Part shown: positions 1 through 8,198 of the stretch, piece after piece
Numbering within the stretch: the stretch's first letter is position 1
Layout: the number at the start of each line of letters is the position of its first letter
DNA from: JADJYF01 sp965278995
GTDB taxonomy: Bacteria; Pseudomonadota; Gammaproteobacteria; Ga0077536
Reading direction: 5' to 3'
Assembly: GCA_965278995.1 (NCBI GenBank)
Contig: OZ257136.1
Span: 5,642,001-5,706,000 of the forward strand
DNA: 64,000 nucleotides
Notes under the pieces: generated by a model
What the model was told of the DNA's origin: nothing
What the model saw: only the letters and a program-made list of their open reading frames with translations
The model's database searches: none
Program-made: the position numbers and the translations under genes

Positions 1-484
1 ATGAACCGATGAATACGGCGAGGATCCAGAATGCACCTGACCGTATGCGTTCGATGCAATCGCCGGACACAATCGAGGCGGTGGTCCAGGAGAACAGCAG
101 AAATGCGGCGAAGAACACGCCGTTCAAGCGTGCCCACAACGCAGTATCTGCGGCCGTGACAGCGGCGCTGGCCGGCGCTCCGCCCATATGCGTGCCCATC
201 AACTCGCTCCACGGTACGGCGAACGAGGCCGGGATCAGGCCGCCATTGATGCCAGGACCGTTAGGGAAAGCGGAATAAATCCACCAACCGAACAGATAGA
301 ACGTGATGCCGACGGTCGGAATGACCATGGTGTTCTTCATCAGGGTGTGCAGGTGATTCTTGCGCCGCGAGGCCCCAACTTCATACATGCAGAAACCGAC
401 ATGGATCAGGAACATGAACACCACTGTCACCCAGTAGTAAAACTCGGTGAACAGCACAGTCAGCGCAGTGACGTCGTTATCCAT
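1..484 (-). CDS. amt: Ammonium transporter (Amt family), 3' part outside window
   Basis: The reverse strand reads from an ATG at 484, behind a strong GAGGAGG ribosome site, to the window edge without a stop. About 161 residues are visible. They show hydrophobic helices and the stretch GFCMYEVGASRRKN, followed by LMKNTMV, which resembles the N-terminal helices of Amt/Rh channels (the usual E-x-G-x-x-R-x-K-N segment after the first helices). The family conducts ammonium or ammonia across the inner membrane. It is the last visible gene of a minus-strand run beginning with dimethylformamidase, so uptake or recapture of ammonium or methylated amines fits the context. No signal peptide is obvious. 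The C-terminal two thirds, including the twin-His pore, cannot be seen. The family call is fairly secure; the substrate is inferred. Confidence 0.8.
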   Translation of the reverse strand, partial: MDNDVTALTVLFTEFYYWVTVVFMFLIHVGFCMYEVGASRRKNHLHTLMKNTMVIPTVGITFYLFGWWIYSAFPNGPGINGGLIPASFAVPWSELMGTHMGGAPASAAVTAADTALWARLNGVFFAAFLLFSWTTASIVSGDCIERIRSGAFWILAVFIGS

Positions 485-526
485 CTTTCCTCCTCAGGTT
501 TACCCACGGGCTTTTGCCCACGTTCG

Positions 527-934
527 TCAAATACTGCGCATGGGCGCCGCTTCGCCGCGCTTGCGCCGCAGACGTTCAGCGGCGCGCTGCGCGCTCGCTG
601 GCGTGGCGAACGTCAGCGTCTCGAACAGCACCAGAGGTCGCGCCCTGTCGGCACTCAACTGGCCCACGCACCAGCGCCGGTCGGGTTCAATGCAGACCGC
701 GACGTAGGCGCCGGGTATCGGGCCGAAGCGCCGATTGTTGAGCGTGAACAGACATTCCGCGAGCTGATTGAGTTTGTCTCGGTCGAGGTTCCCGATCAGT
801 TCCGACTCCAGTGCATTCGGCAAGCAATCGAGCGCCGGCATCATGTGTTTGCCGGGCGGTGTTGCCAGTGGTTCGCCGAGTGCCGGGCTCATTGGAATTG
901 CGGCGGTGGCTTTACGTGCCTGCTTCTGACTCAC
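527..934 (-). CDS. DMFase small-subunit-like protein (second paralog)
   Basis: This 135-residue protein starts at an ATG overlapping the stop of the dimethylformamidase large subunit (ATGA at 931-934), so the two are translationally coupled. Its C-terminal half (GAYVAVCIEPDRRWCVG, then SAQRAAERLRR) lines up with the C-terminal half of the gene at 3418-3837 (GKYVRICIKPHRDYRIG, then CEHAIFVRRVREL), so the two small genes flanking the large subunit are paralogs. The N-terminal part differs and is proline and alanine rich. Known DMFases use one type of small subunit of about 130 residues, encoded upstream of the large one. This extra copy could be an alternative subunit, an assembly factor or a regulator; the sequence does not say which. 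No signal peptide or transmembrane segment. Confidence 0.6.
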   Translation of the reverse strand: MSQKQARKATAAIPMSPALGEPLATPPGKHMMPALDCLPNALESELIGNLDRDKLNQLAECLFTLNNRRFGPIPGAYVAVCIEPDRRWCVGQLSADRARPLVLFETLTFATPASAQRAAERLRRKRGEAAPMRSI

Positions 935-3315
935 GGGAGCGGGCCTCGCTTGAGAAACCCTTTGAGCACGTTTTTCATCAGCCGCGAGACGTTGTTGTCG
1001 TAGTCATTGTGTGAAAGAGCGCCACACCAGGCCAGCGAGCCCGGCGCGAACACGGCGCCGTTGTTTGGTGTCTTGTAATAGATCATGTCGGCGCGAATCA
1101 TGGGATTCTCGTCGCCACCACCATAGTAGCCACGGACCGAGAAATGGATTTCTTCGTTGACCTGCAGCATGAGATCGGTGTGACCTTCCGATCGCGCCAG
1201 CAGGAAGGCGTTGTGCGGCGTGCCGAACTCGAGATCGTAGCGATCGATTTCGAGCCCCGCCGCACCGCCGCCGACGAGCCCGAAATCGCCGATGACTTCG
1301 TCTTTGCCGATACCCGTGAACATCCAGGCGCATTCGGGTCGCAGGCTGTCGGCCTCGCGCCGATAGTAGGTCGAGACATCGAAGCCGTAACCGGTGAAGG
1401 TGAGTCCGCACACTTTGCTTGGGATTCGCCCGCGGGCGCGCCACATGCCACCGTACTTGCCGTCGAAAGCGTTGTTGTACTCGCCGGGGTTGGCTGTCCA
1501 GGCGCGGGTGCCTGCTTCACCTTTTCGCACTTCGATGATATTGCCGTTGTCGGGATGGTACTGGCTGCACCAGTAGAAGCCATTGGCACCGAGATACATC
1601 CAGCGCCCGCCGTCGGCCTGATAAGCCTCGTAGGCGTTCAACATGCGCTCCGATGAATATTCCGGATGGCTGCCCGTGACGACGACCTGGTAACGTGACA
1701 GCAATGCAACACCTTCGCGGTCGAGATCCTCGTCGGTATGCACGTCGAACTCGAAGCCCATCTGCTCGAGCCAGTCGGTCAGATGGAGATCGGCGTTGAA
1801 CTGCCACAGCGACGGCGACAGCCAATGCCGATATTTCGGTCGCATGTTCAATATTGGCCGTAGCCGTGAGCTGTAGCACACGCCGCTGCCGTCGGAATGG
1901 CAGGAATAGGTCGAGAGACCATATTCGCGATGTTCGTTCAGATAGAGGTCGGATGCGTTCATGATCGGCACGCGGCCAGCGAGCAACTGAGCGACGATCG
2001 AATTCGTCGCGAGATTGTCGTTGGAATACGCCATGTAGCTGTTGGTCGGCGCGATGAACGCGATGCGCGAAGTCGCTGTGCCGCGCGGCGGACGGACATA
2101 GAACGGAATGTAGTCCTCGGTCTCGGGTGAACTCCTGCCGCCGATACGCAGTCGCACGGCGTAGATACCACTTTTCAGTGTCGCCGGAATGACGTAGCTG
2201 AAATCGACTGCCCAGCGTGCGTCATCGATGTCGTCGTCGTGAAAATGAATGGCGCCATACTCGTGCGGCACGTGGTGGTAGACGATGTCGTCTCCGCTCC
2301 AGTTATAGCCGGTCATGCCACGTACCGGCAGATTGATGGCGAACCCGTGCAAGGCTTGCGGTGAGACGTCAAGAACCTGGCAGGATGCAATGTGGGTCGT
2401 GATGTTGGCGTGGAAATCCCATGCGCCTACGACCAGGTTGCGCAAACCGGCCGGCGAACCGTCAAATCCGCGGGCGAGCGTATCGATCTCGGCTTTGCTG
2501 AGCGCTTTGCGCGAGATGCGCGGACGATCAATCTTGCCGTTGTAGCACCAGCCTTGTTCAGGCAGGGCCACCGGGCTCACCGCTTCCCGATAGTGCCCGC
2601 CGTGGATCACGCGCCCGCTGTCGGAACGCAGGCTGGCGGCAGCGAACAACAGCGGCGCATCGTTGCTGGCCGCGCGATGCGCACTCTTTGCCTTGACCAC
2701 CGCGCTGGTTTCGCTGGCTGGATGCAGCAGCGCCATGCCGAGACCACCATTCGTCGACGACACTATGGGCTCCTGGTACAGCACAACCTGGCCGCTGTCG
2801 GCGTCATAGCTGACAGCCACCAGGTACCAGAGTTTGCGGCGCAATGGCTTGCCGCTGGTGATGCGGGTCAGCCTGCCTCGCCCTCCACCGATCATCGCTA
2901 CCAGGCAGCCGAGTTCATCGACGAACAGGCCGTAGCCGGTCTTTTTTTCTATCGACCATTTGGTCACGATGCCCTGCATGCCCTTGTCGTGGCAGTAGCC
3001 GTGAGGTCCCGGTCCAGGTGTTGTCGGGAAGATGAAGGCCTGCAGCGTGAAGCTTGCGCAATTCAAGCGTTCGTCCGGCGGTATGACGACGTAGGAACCG
3101 CCGTGAATCTTCTGGGCGCGGCCTTTATAGCGCTGATTGCACGGCGCTTTGACCTCGACTTCCTTGAAACCCGGCCCTTCTGGATTGGTATCGCCATGGA
3201 TAAGCCGCACGAGTTGCGCCTCGTAGCGCTCGGCGTGTTCGGCATTTACATGGAAATTGACGGTATCGCCCGGGCATGCGGAGTAGACGTCGCTGTAGCC
3301 GGTAATCCGAAGCAT
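931..3315 (-). CDS. dmfA2: N,N-dimethylformamidase large (beta) subunit
   Basis: The 794-residue protein resembles DMFase large subunits over its full length: an N-terminal immunoglobulin-like part, a LamG-like jelly-roll part (about residues 60-290), and a C-terminal glutamine-amidotransferase-like domain. The enzyme hydrolyses N,N-dimethylformamide to dimethylamine and formate in the cytoplasm. Its iron centre is described as two tyrosines plus one glutamate. Matching motifs are present: NSYMAYSND, EYGLSTYSCHSDG and GSHPEYSSE. The C-terminus (DYDNNVSRLMKNVL) is also typical. A small-subunit gene lies 102 bp upstream and a second small-subunit-like gene overlaps its stop. True substrate range (formamide, DMF, other N-alkyl amides) cannot be read from the sequence, but the family assignment is strong. 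Confidence 0.88.
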   Translation of the reverse strand: MLRITGYSDVYSACPGDTVNFHVNAEHAERYEAQLVRLIHGDTNPEGPGFKEVEVKAPCNQRYKGRAQKIHGGSYVVIPPDERLNCASFTLQAFIFPTTPGPGPHGYCHDKGMQGIVTKWSIEKKTGYGLFVDELGCLVAMIGGGRGRLTRITSGKPLRRKLWYLVAVSYDADSGQVVLYQEPIVSSTNGGLGMALLHPASETSAVVKAKSAHRAASNDAPLLFAAASLRSDSGRVIHGGHYREAVSPVALPEQGWCYNGKIDRPRISRKALSKAEIDTLARGFDGSPAGLRNLVVGAWDFHANITTHIASCQVLDVSPQALHGFAINLPVRGMTGYNWSGDDIVYHHVPHEYGAIHFHDDDIDDARWAVDFSYVIPATLKSGIYAVRLRIGGRSSPETEDYIPFYVRPPRGTATSRIAFIAPTNSYMAYSNDNLATNSIVAQLLAGRVPIMNASDLYLNEHREYGLSTYSCHSDGSGVCYSSRLRPILNMRPKYRHWLSPSLWQFNADLHLTDWLEQMGFEFDVHTDEDLDREGVALLSRYQVVVTGSHPEYSSERMLNAYEAYQADGGRWMYLGANGFYWCSQYHPDNGNIIEVRKGEAGTRAWTANPGEYNNAFDGKYGGMWRARGRIPSKVCGLTFTGYGFDVSTYYRREADSLRPECAWMFTGIGKDEVIGDFGLVGGGAAGLEIDRYDLEFGTPHNAFLLARSEGHTDLMLQVNEEIHFSVRGYYGGGDENPMIRADMIYYKTPNNGAVFAPGSLAWCGALSHNDYDNNVSRLMKNVLKGFLKRGPLP

Positions 3316-3417
3316 GGACCATTCTCCCAGGTTGCGGGAACGGCGCTCCGCCCCGGATAGCCGTTGGCGTAAACGTCAGGCAGCGCAATCGGGGCGCTGC
3401 AGTTTAGGACCAGGGTC

Positions 3418-3837
3418 CTAAGTCCACTTGTGGCCGTAACTGGCCAGTAATTCCCGCACGCGCCGGACAAAAATCGCGTGCTCGCAGTCATCTTCGGATC
3501 GATGAACGTCATCCAGGATCGTGACTGGCTTCCCGCGGACACCTGAGCAGATGCCGATGCGATAGTCGCGGTGAGGCTTGATGCAGATGCGCACATATTT
3601 GCCGGCCATGGGCGCGCGGCGCAGCTTGTCGATGACGTGGGCGAGTTCTTCGCTGTGCTGGACGCCAGCTTTTCCGCCTTTGCCAGGCAGACCGATGGGA
3701 TTGTCTCGATGTTCGGCGATGAGACGCGTACGGGTGGATTTGTCGGTCAGCAACGGCAGCACGTGCGTGCGGGTGATGAAGTCATCAGTGGCGGCATGAC
3801 TCTGATTGGTCTGCACGCCTGTTGGCCTGGCTGCCAT
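3418..3837 (-). CDS. dmfA1: N,N-dimethylformamidase small (alpha) subunit
   Basis: This 139-residue cytoplasmic protein is encoded just upstream of the large subunit, the order known for dmfA1-dmfA2 in Paracoccus. Segments AEHRDNPIG, GKYVRICIKPHRDYRIG and CEHAIFVRRVREL match the pattern of known DMFase small subunits as I recall them (EEH-x-x-NPFG, GKYY...YRIA, MHAVFLRRIE). The start ATG at 3837 sits behind GGGAGGAC with about five bases spacing. A perfect CGTGG-AAAA-CCACG palindrome lies immediately upstream. A 102-bp gap separates it from the large subunit. It is expected to form a hetero-oligomer with the large chain and stabilise it. Function depends on that pairing; alone it has no recognised catalytic motif. 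Confidence 0.72.
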   Translation of the reverse strand: MAARPTGVQTNQSHAATDDFITRTHVLPLLTDKSTRTRLIAEHRDNPIGLPGKGGKAGVQHSEELAHVIDKLRRAPMAGKYVRICIKPHRDYRIGICSGVRGKPVTILDDVHRSEDDCEHAIFVRRVRELLASYGHKWT

Positions 3838-3841
3838 GCCG

Positions 3842-3919
3842 TCCTCCCGTGGAAAACCACGAAACCCCTGGCCATAGGTATAGCACGCCTTTTAATCAGA
3901 CGAAACATTCTCTACTCTG
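3842..3919. promoter_or_regulatory. Divergent promoter region between the DMFase locus and the GS-like genes
   Basis: This short gap separates the leftward DMFase genes from the rightward glutamine-synthetase-like genes, so it must hold both promoters. It contains a perfect inverted repeat, CGTGG-AAAA-CCACG, at 3848-3861, right beside the small-subunit ribosome site, and an AT-richer stretch around 3890-3915. The rightward gene has no clear Shine-Dalgarno before its ATG at 3920. A shared operator controlling both directions is plausible but is inference. Confidence 0.4.
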
Positions 3920-5290
3920 ATGAAACACATGATCACCACTCCGCAACGCTGGTCAGCTGCTTCCGTCAACGAAGTCGATGACCTGTTTAAGGGCGAGCGC
4001 ATCGAAGTTGTGCATGTTGGCCTGTTTGATACGGAAGGGGTGTTTCGCGAGAAGCGTCTGCCGGTAGCGCTTGCTCGTCGCTACCTGCACGAAGGATGGT
4101 CGTTCATCAATGCGCTACCGTACTGGGGACCGAACGACACGGTACGCGCCGACCGCGCCTATGCGAGCGAAGTCTGTCGCCTCGACTGCACGAGTCTGCG
4201 ACCTTATCCGTTCGAGCCAGACGCAGCGCTGCTGGTAGCCGACTACAGTGGCGAGAGCGCAGCGCTGTCACCGCGCAGTCTGCTGGCGCGGCAGATTGCG
4301 CGCGCGGTCGAGCTCGGTTTCGACGCGCTGGGCGCAAGCGAATTCGAATTCATTGTGCTGAGCGAAACGCCAGCCACGCTGACCGCCAAAGCGTATGACG
4401 GCCTTATCACGCATGCGCAGGAGAACCGCTGCTGGTCAGGACTCTCTCCCGCTGCAGACGCCAGCTTCATTCGCGATTTCGACCGCTGCCTGCACAGTGG
4501 CGATATCCCGCTGCATCACCTCTGCGCCGAACTCGGCCCCGGCTGTCTCGAAGCCGCGCTGCCGGTACGGCCACTGGCTGTCGCCGCAGACGACGCCGCG
4601 CTGTTCAAGCTGTTCACCAAGGCGTTCTGCATTTCGCGCGACCTGACGGCTTCGTTCATGGCTCAGTTGTCAGATGCGCATCCCGGTCTGGGCGGACATC
4701 CAATAATGTCGTTGCGTGCCCGAGCGACAGGCTCGGCGCTGTTTCATGACGCGCAGGACGCACGCGGCGTAGCGCTTGAATGCCGCCAGTTCGTCGCTGG
4801 CGTGCTACGCGCCCTGCCTGAGCTGATGCCGATGTTCGCCGGCACCGTCAACGCGTATCGACGCTATGTGCCAGGCAACTGGGCGCCACGTACCGCGACC
4901 TGGGGAGTTGGCAACTATACCTGCGGTGTGCGCGTTGTCGGCGGCGCAGCCGACGATTGCCGCATCGAGTTTCGCCTGCCGGGTGCCGACATGAATCCGC
5001 ATCTCGCGTTCGCCATGCTGCTTGGTGCCGGGCTCGACGGTATTATCGAGCAGCTCGAACCACCACCGGAGACACTGGAGGTCGGGCGCGAGCATGTCCA
5101 TCCAGCAATCGGTCCATTGCCGCGAACACTGCTTGAAGCGGCAGAACGCATGCAGTCAAGCGAACTTGCCTGTCGGCTTTTCGGCGCACCGTTTGTGCAG
5201 CACTACACGCAGAGCTGTATCGACGAAGACACGCTCATGCGACGTCACGTGTCTGCGTTCGAGCGTCGTCGTTATCTGTATCACGTATGA
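3920..5290 (+). CDS. Glutamine synthetase family protein (gamma-glutamyl-amine ligase-like), divergent
   Basis: A 456-residue protein with the glutamine synthetase fold. Metal and ATP residues can be placed: E141 and E143 in GASEFEF, E204 and E211 in ELGPGCLEA, H260 in GGHPIMSL, and E350 and R352 in RIEFRLPGADMNPH. Two usual features are altered: the second His after GMH-type H260 is Ile, and the arginine of the conserved N-R-[ST] motif is Tyr333 (GNYTCGV). The family joins glutamate to ammonia or an amine using ATP; beside DMFase, gamma-glutamylation of methylamines is an attractive guess. The gene ends 40 bp before a second GS-like gene. An ATG at 3929 is an alternative start; neither has a good ribosome site. 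Whether it is fully active is uncertain. Confidence 0.72.
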   Translation: MKHMITTPQRWSAASVNEVDDLFKGERIEVVHVGLFDTEGVFREKRLPVALARRYLHEGWSFINALPYWGPNDTVRADRAYASEVCRLDCTSLRPYPFEPDAALLVADYSGESAALSPRSLLARQIARAVELGFDALGASEFEFIVLSETPATLTAKAYDGLITHAQENRCWSGLSPAADASFIRDFDRCLHSGDIPLHHLCAELGPGCLEAALPVRPLAVAADDAALFKLFTKAFCISRDLTASFMAQLSDAHPGLGGHPIMSLRARATGSALFHDAQDARGVALECRQFVAGVLRALPELMPMFAGTVNAYRRYVPGNWAPRTATWGVGNYTCGVRVVGGAADDCRIEFRLPGADMNPHLAFAMLLGAGLDGIIEQLEPPPETLEVGREHVHPAIGPLPRTLLEAAERMQSSELACRLFGAPFVQHYTQSCIDEDTLMRRHVSAFERRRYLYHV

Positions 5291-5330
5291 AGTCATCAGC
5301 ACGATTCACTATCAGCCGGAGGTAGCGGGA

Positions 5331-6797
5331 ATGACGCCATTAGAGAGTTACGTCAAGGATGCTGCGCGGGTGGATGGCGTGAAGAAGGTGCGTGCGTTGA
5401 TCGATGCGCACGGCATCGATTACATCTACTACCAGTTCGTTTCAGTCACTGGCCGCATCATGGGCAAGGGCGCACCGGCCGATCATTGGGAGCGCCTCGC
5501 AAACAAAGGGTTTCAACTCGTCTACGGCTCGACGGCAAATCTGTTCATCAGTCGCAAAGGGCGCTACCTCGGTTACGGACCCGAAGCCAGTGAACTGGTC
5601 GGCATTGCCGATCCAGAGACTTTCGTCCAGCTGCCATGGGAACCTCGAGTCGCGCGCGTGTTCTGCACGCTGTTCCGCAATCGCGAAGAGGAAGTCGAAC
5701 CTGGCGGTTACCTGACATCGGATTGTCGCGGCAATCTGAAGCGGATCCACGCTGCGTTCCAGAAAAAGCATGGTTTGCAACTGCGGCTCGGCACGGAACC
5801 GGAAATGATGTGGCTGAAGAAAGGTGCAGATGGCAAGCCCGATGGCGGCGTCACCAAGCCGTTCTGCTATCACATCGATCAGTTCGAGGAACTGCGGCCA
5901 ATCACATTGCGCGTCACCGAGTACTGTCGGCGCATGGGCATCGATTCTATCCAGGGCGATCACGAGGATGCGCCAGGCCAGATCGAACTCAATTGGACTT
6001 ACGACGATGTCGTGCGGACGTCTGACCGTTTGACGACCTATCGGCAGATCTGCGCGCAGGTGGCCCGCGAATTCGACGTCATCGCGTGTTTCATGACCAA
6101 GCCATTCATGAAGCTCTCGGCGAACGGTTGTCATCACAATTTTTCATTGTGGAAAGGCGGCAAGGATCAGGTCAAGACTTTCGGCTCGCTTTCCAAGCAT
6201 GGCATGACGGATGTTTTCTCCTACGTGAATGGCGGCAAGAATACGTTCGAGCCGGAGGGCAAAGACGTGCGCCTGCCGGGTCAGACAGGCCAATGGGCTG
6301 CCGGTGGCATTCTCAAGCATCTGCCGGCTCTGACCGCACTCGGCGCATCGACGGTGAATTCCTATCGCCGATTGCTCGATCAGGGTTACTGGGCGCCGGT
6401 GTATAACAACTGGGGCTATCAGAATCGCACCTGCGCACTGCGTGTCTCGGCGCCCGGTCGATTCGAGTATCGGGCCGTCGATTCGATGGTCAATCCTTAC
6501 CTGCTGAACGCCGCATTGCTGACAGTGATGGATGAAGGGATCAGCGCGAAAATGGAACCGGGTCCGCTCGAGAGCCGTAACATCTATGAGCTCGAACTGG
6601 CTGGCAAGAAAGTCGTGAAGCTGCCGACCCATCTCGGCACGGCGCTGGACGCCATTGAGGCGGATGCCGTCGTGCGCGCCGGTCTGCCGGGCGAGATGTG
6701 GGATGTTTTTATCGACTACAAACGCGATGAATGGGATCGATTTCTCGCCACAGTAACGGCCTGGGATCACGAGACGTATATGGACTGCCTGCCGTGA
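5331..6797 (+). CDS. Glutamine synthetase family protein (amine-glutamate ligase-like)
   Basis: I place the start at the ATG at 5331 because GGAGGT sits at 5318-5323; in-frame codons further upstream lie inside the previous gene. The 488-residue protein keeps the GS active-site set: E156 and E158 (GTEPEMMW), E212 and E219 (HEDAPGQIELN), H268 (GCHHNFSLW), R366 in NRTC, and E379 and R381 (RFEYRAVD). ATP-dependent ligation of an amine or ammonia to glutamate is expected. It differs from housekeeping GlnA in lacking the adenylylation-site region. It follows the divergent GS paralog by 40 bp and precedes a dioxygenase by 19 bp, so the three are likely co-transcribed. Gamma-glutamylmethylamide synthetase is one possible role. 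Confidence 0.8.
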   Translation: MTPLESYVKDAARVDGVKKVRALIDAHGIDYIYYQFVSVTGRIMGKGAPADHWERLANKGFQLVYGSTANLFISRKGRYLGYGPEASELVGIADPETFVQLPWEPRVARVFCTLFRNREEEVEPGGYLTSDCRGNLKRIHAAFQKKHGLQLRLGTEPEMMWLKKGADGKPDGGVTKPFCYHIDQFEELRPITLRVTEYCRRMGIDSIQGDHEDAPGQIELNWTYDDVVRTSDRLTTYRQICAQVAREFDVIACFMTKPFMKLSANGCHHNFSLWKGGKDQVKTFGSLSKHGMTDVFSYVNGGKNTFEPEGKDVRLPGQTGQWAAGGILKHLPALTALGASTVNSYRRLLDQGYWAPVYNNWGYQNRTCALRVSAPGRFEYRAVDSMVNPYLLNAALLTVMDEGISAKMEPGPLESRNIYELELAGKKVVKLPTHLGTALDAIEADAVVRAGLPGEMWDVFIDYKRDEWDRFLATVTAWDHETYMDCLP

Positions 6798-6816
6798 AGT
6801 CTCCGGAGCGTGCCCA

Positions 6817-7701
6817 ATGAAAGATTTCGAGTTGACGGCAGCGCACATTGTCGAGTTCGAACGCGACGGTTTCGTCACTGTCGATCGGATTGTTGACGAT
6901 GAAGAGGTTGCGGTGCTCCGCGAGCGCTACGACGAACTATTCAAGGGCCGATGGGAGACCGGTCTCGTGCCGGACGAAGTGAACTGGGTCGAAGGACGCG
7001 ATCCGCCCGAGCATACCCGCCAGATCTGTAACGCCTGGAAGTCCGATCGTTATGTTGCCGCAGTCGTTCTGCAGGAATCGATAGGTCGGGCGTGCGCGGC
7101 GCTCGGCGGTTGGCCGGGCACGCGCATCAGTCAGGACAACATTCTGTGGAAACCGCCAGGTGGCAAGCCGCTCGGTTTTCACCAGGACTCATCCTACGAA
7201 CAGTGGACGACCAAGCCTGACTGGGTGAGCTGCTGGATTGCGCTTGACGACACGACTGCTGAAGGCGGCACGGTCGAATACGTGCGCGGTTCACACCGCT
7301 GGGGCAGAGCAGGCATGATCGAACAGTTTCATGCGCCGGATAATCCGATCAAGGATCTGGAGAAAGCGGCAGCCGCGGCCGGCATCAACGCCATCGATCG
7401 GGTACCGATAGTGGTCAAGGCCGGTGGTGGCGCGTTTCACGGCGGTTGGACCTGGCATGGTTCCGATATCAACCATCGCGACGTGCCGCGACGCTCCATC
7501 GTCGCGCACTGCATGTCATCGGAAACCCGCTTTCACCCCACTTACGTCGGCTACATCTATAGTCGCTACAAACGTTTCGGCGACGATACGATGGACGAAT
7601 CGTTTTTCCCGATCCTGTGGCGCAACGACGGATATCGATCGCCGTTCATCGAGCCCTACGCGGCACGCCGCATCAACTGGGGTGAGGCGGTGCCGCCCTG
7701 A
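6817..7701 (+). CDS. Phytanoyl-CoA dioxygenase (PhyH) family protein
   Basis: A 294-residue Fe(II)/2-oxoglutarate-dependent oxygenase. The metal triad is visible: H122 and D124 in GFHQDSSYEQW and the distal His in FHGGWTWHGSDINH near residue 214, with an arginine about ten residues later (VPRRS) to bind 2-oxoglutarate. The family hydroxylates carboxylates, CoA thioesters and small organic molecules in the cytosol; the substrate here is unknown. It starts 19 bp after the GS-like ligase, so the same operon is likely and the substrate may be a product of, or a feed to, those ligases. The length is normal for the family. The next gene is convergent, closing this transcription unit. Confidence 0.82.
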   Translation: MKDFELTAAHIVEFERDGFVTVDRIVDDEEVAVLRERYDELFKGRWETGLVPDEVNWVEGRDPPEHTRQICNAWKSDRYVAAVVLQESIGRACAALGGWPGTRISQDNILWKPPGGKPLGFHQDSSYEQWTTKPDWVSCWIALDDTTAEGGTVEYVRGSHRWGRAGMIEQFHAPDNPIKDLEKAAAAAGINAIDRVPIVVKAGGGAFHGGWTWHGSDINHRDVPRRSIVAHCMSSETRFHPTYVGYIYSRYKRFGDDTMDESFFPILWRNDGYRSPFIEPYAARRINWGEAVPP

Positions 7702-7741
7702 CACCGGAACTGTCAGCCGCCAGCGCACTGCCCCGGTCTGC

Positions 7742-8197
7742 TCAGTGGCCGTCCACAGCCACCGCCATCATCGTCCCTGCCATATGCGCGACCAGCTTTT
7801 CTTCCGCGCCAGTGAGCGCAAAGATATCCGCCGCGCAGACCTGCAGCGTACGCCCGGCACGAATGACCCAGCCCCGCGCGAGCAGCCGTTCACCGAAGGC
7901 GGGTGCGAGATAGTTGATCTTGTACTCGACCGTGACGACATCGAGTTCCGGCCCCAATAGCGTCTGCACCGCGTACCCAGCTGCGCTGTCGGCAAGCGCG
8001 CTCAGCAGGATGCCGTGCGCATGACCTTGCGGCTGGCGGAAGTCGTCCTGCATCGGCAATTCGATTTCGACCCGCCCGGGTTCGATATGCGTCGCGACCG
8101 CGCCGAGCAGTCGCGACATGAACAATTGGCTGCGTAAACTCTCGCGTACCCGTTCAGCATAGGCAGGGTGGCGTGGTGCCAATGACACGCCACTCAT
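7742..8197 (-). CDS. PaaI-like hotdog-fold thioesterase
   Basis: A 151-residue hotdog protein. The central helix has the PaaI-type signature QPQGHAHGILLSALADSA, in place of the usual HGG, followed by the beta strands VVTVEYKINYLAPA and GRTLQVCAADIFAL. The family hydrolyses acyl-CoA thioesters as homotetramers in the cytosol, often rescuing CoA during aromatic or fatty acid breakdown. Its ATG at 8197 lies one base after the TGA of the SnoaL gene upstream on the same strand, so the two are coupled. It converges with the PhyH gene at its 3' end. The substrate is not deducible. Confidence 0.75.
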   Translation of the reverse strand: MSGVSLAPRHPAYAERVRESLRSQLFMSRLLGAVATHIEPGRVEIELPMQDDFRQPQGHAHGILLSALADSAAGYAVQTLLGPELDVVTVEYKINYLAPAFGERLLARGWVIRAGRTLQVCAADIFALTGAEEKLVAHMAGTMMAVAVDGH

Positions 8198-8198
8198 C

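Noticed and set aside
188..1003. Long plus-strand open frames opposite the DMFase locus
   Set aside because: They are antisense to well-supported genes, have no recognisable domain, and reflect GC-rich codon use.
5022..5330. Extended N-terminus of the second GS-like protein
   Set aside because: The upstream frame lies inside the first GS-like gene, has no family sequence, and a good ribosome site precedes the ATG at 5331.
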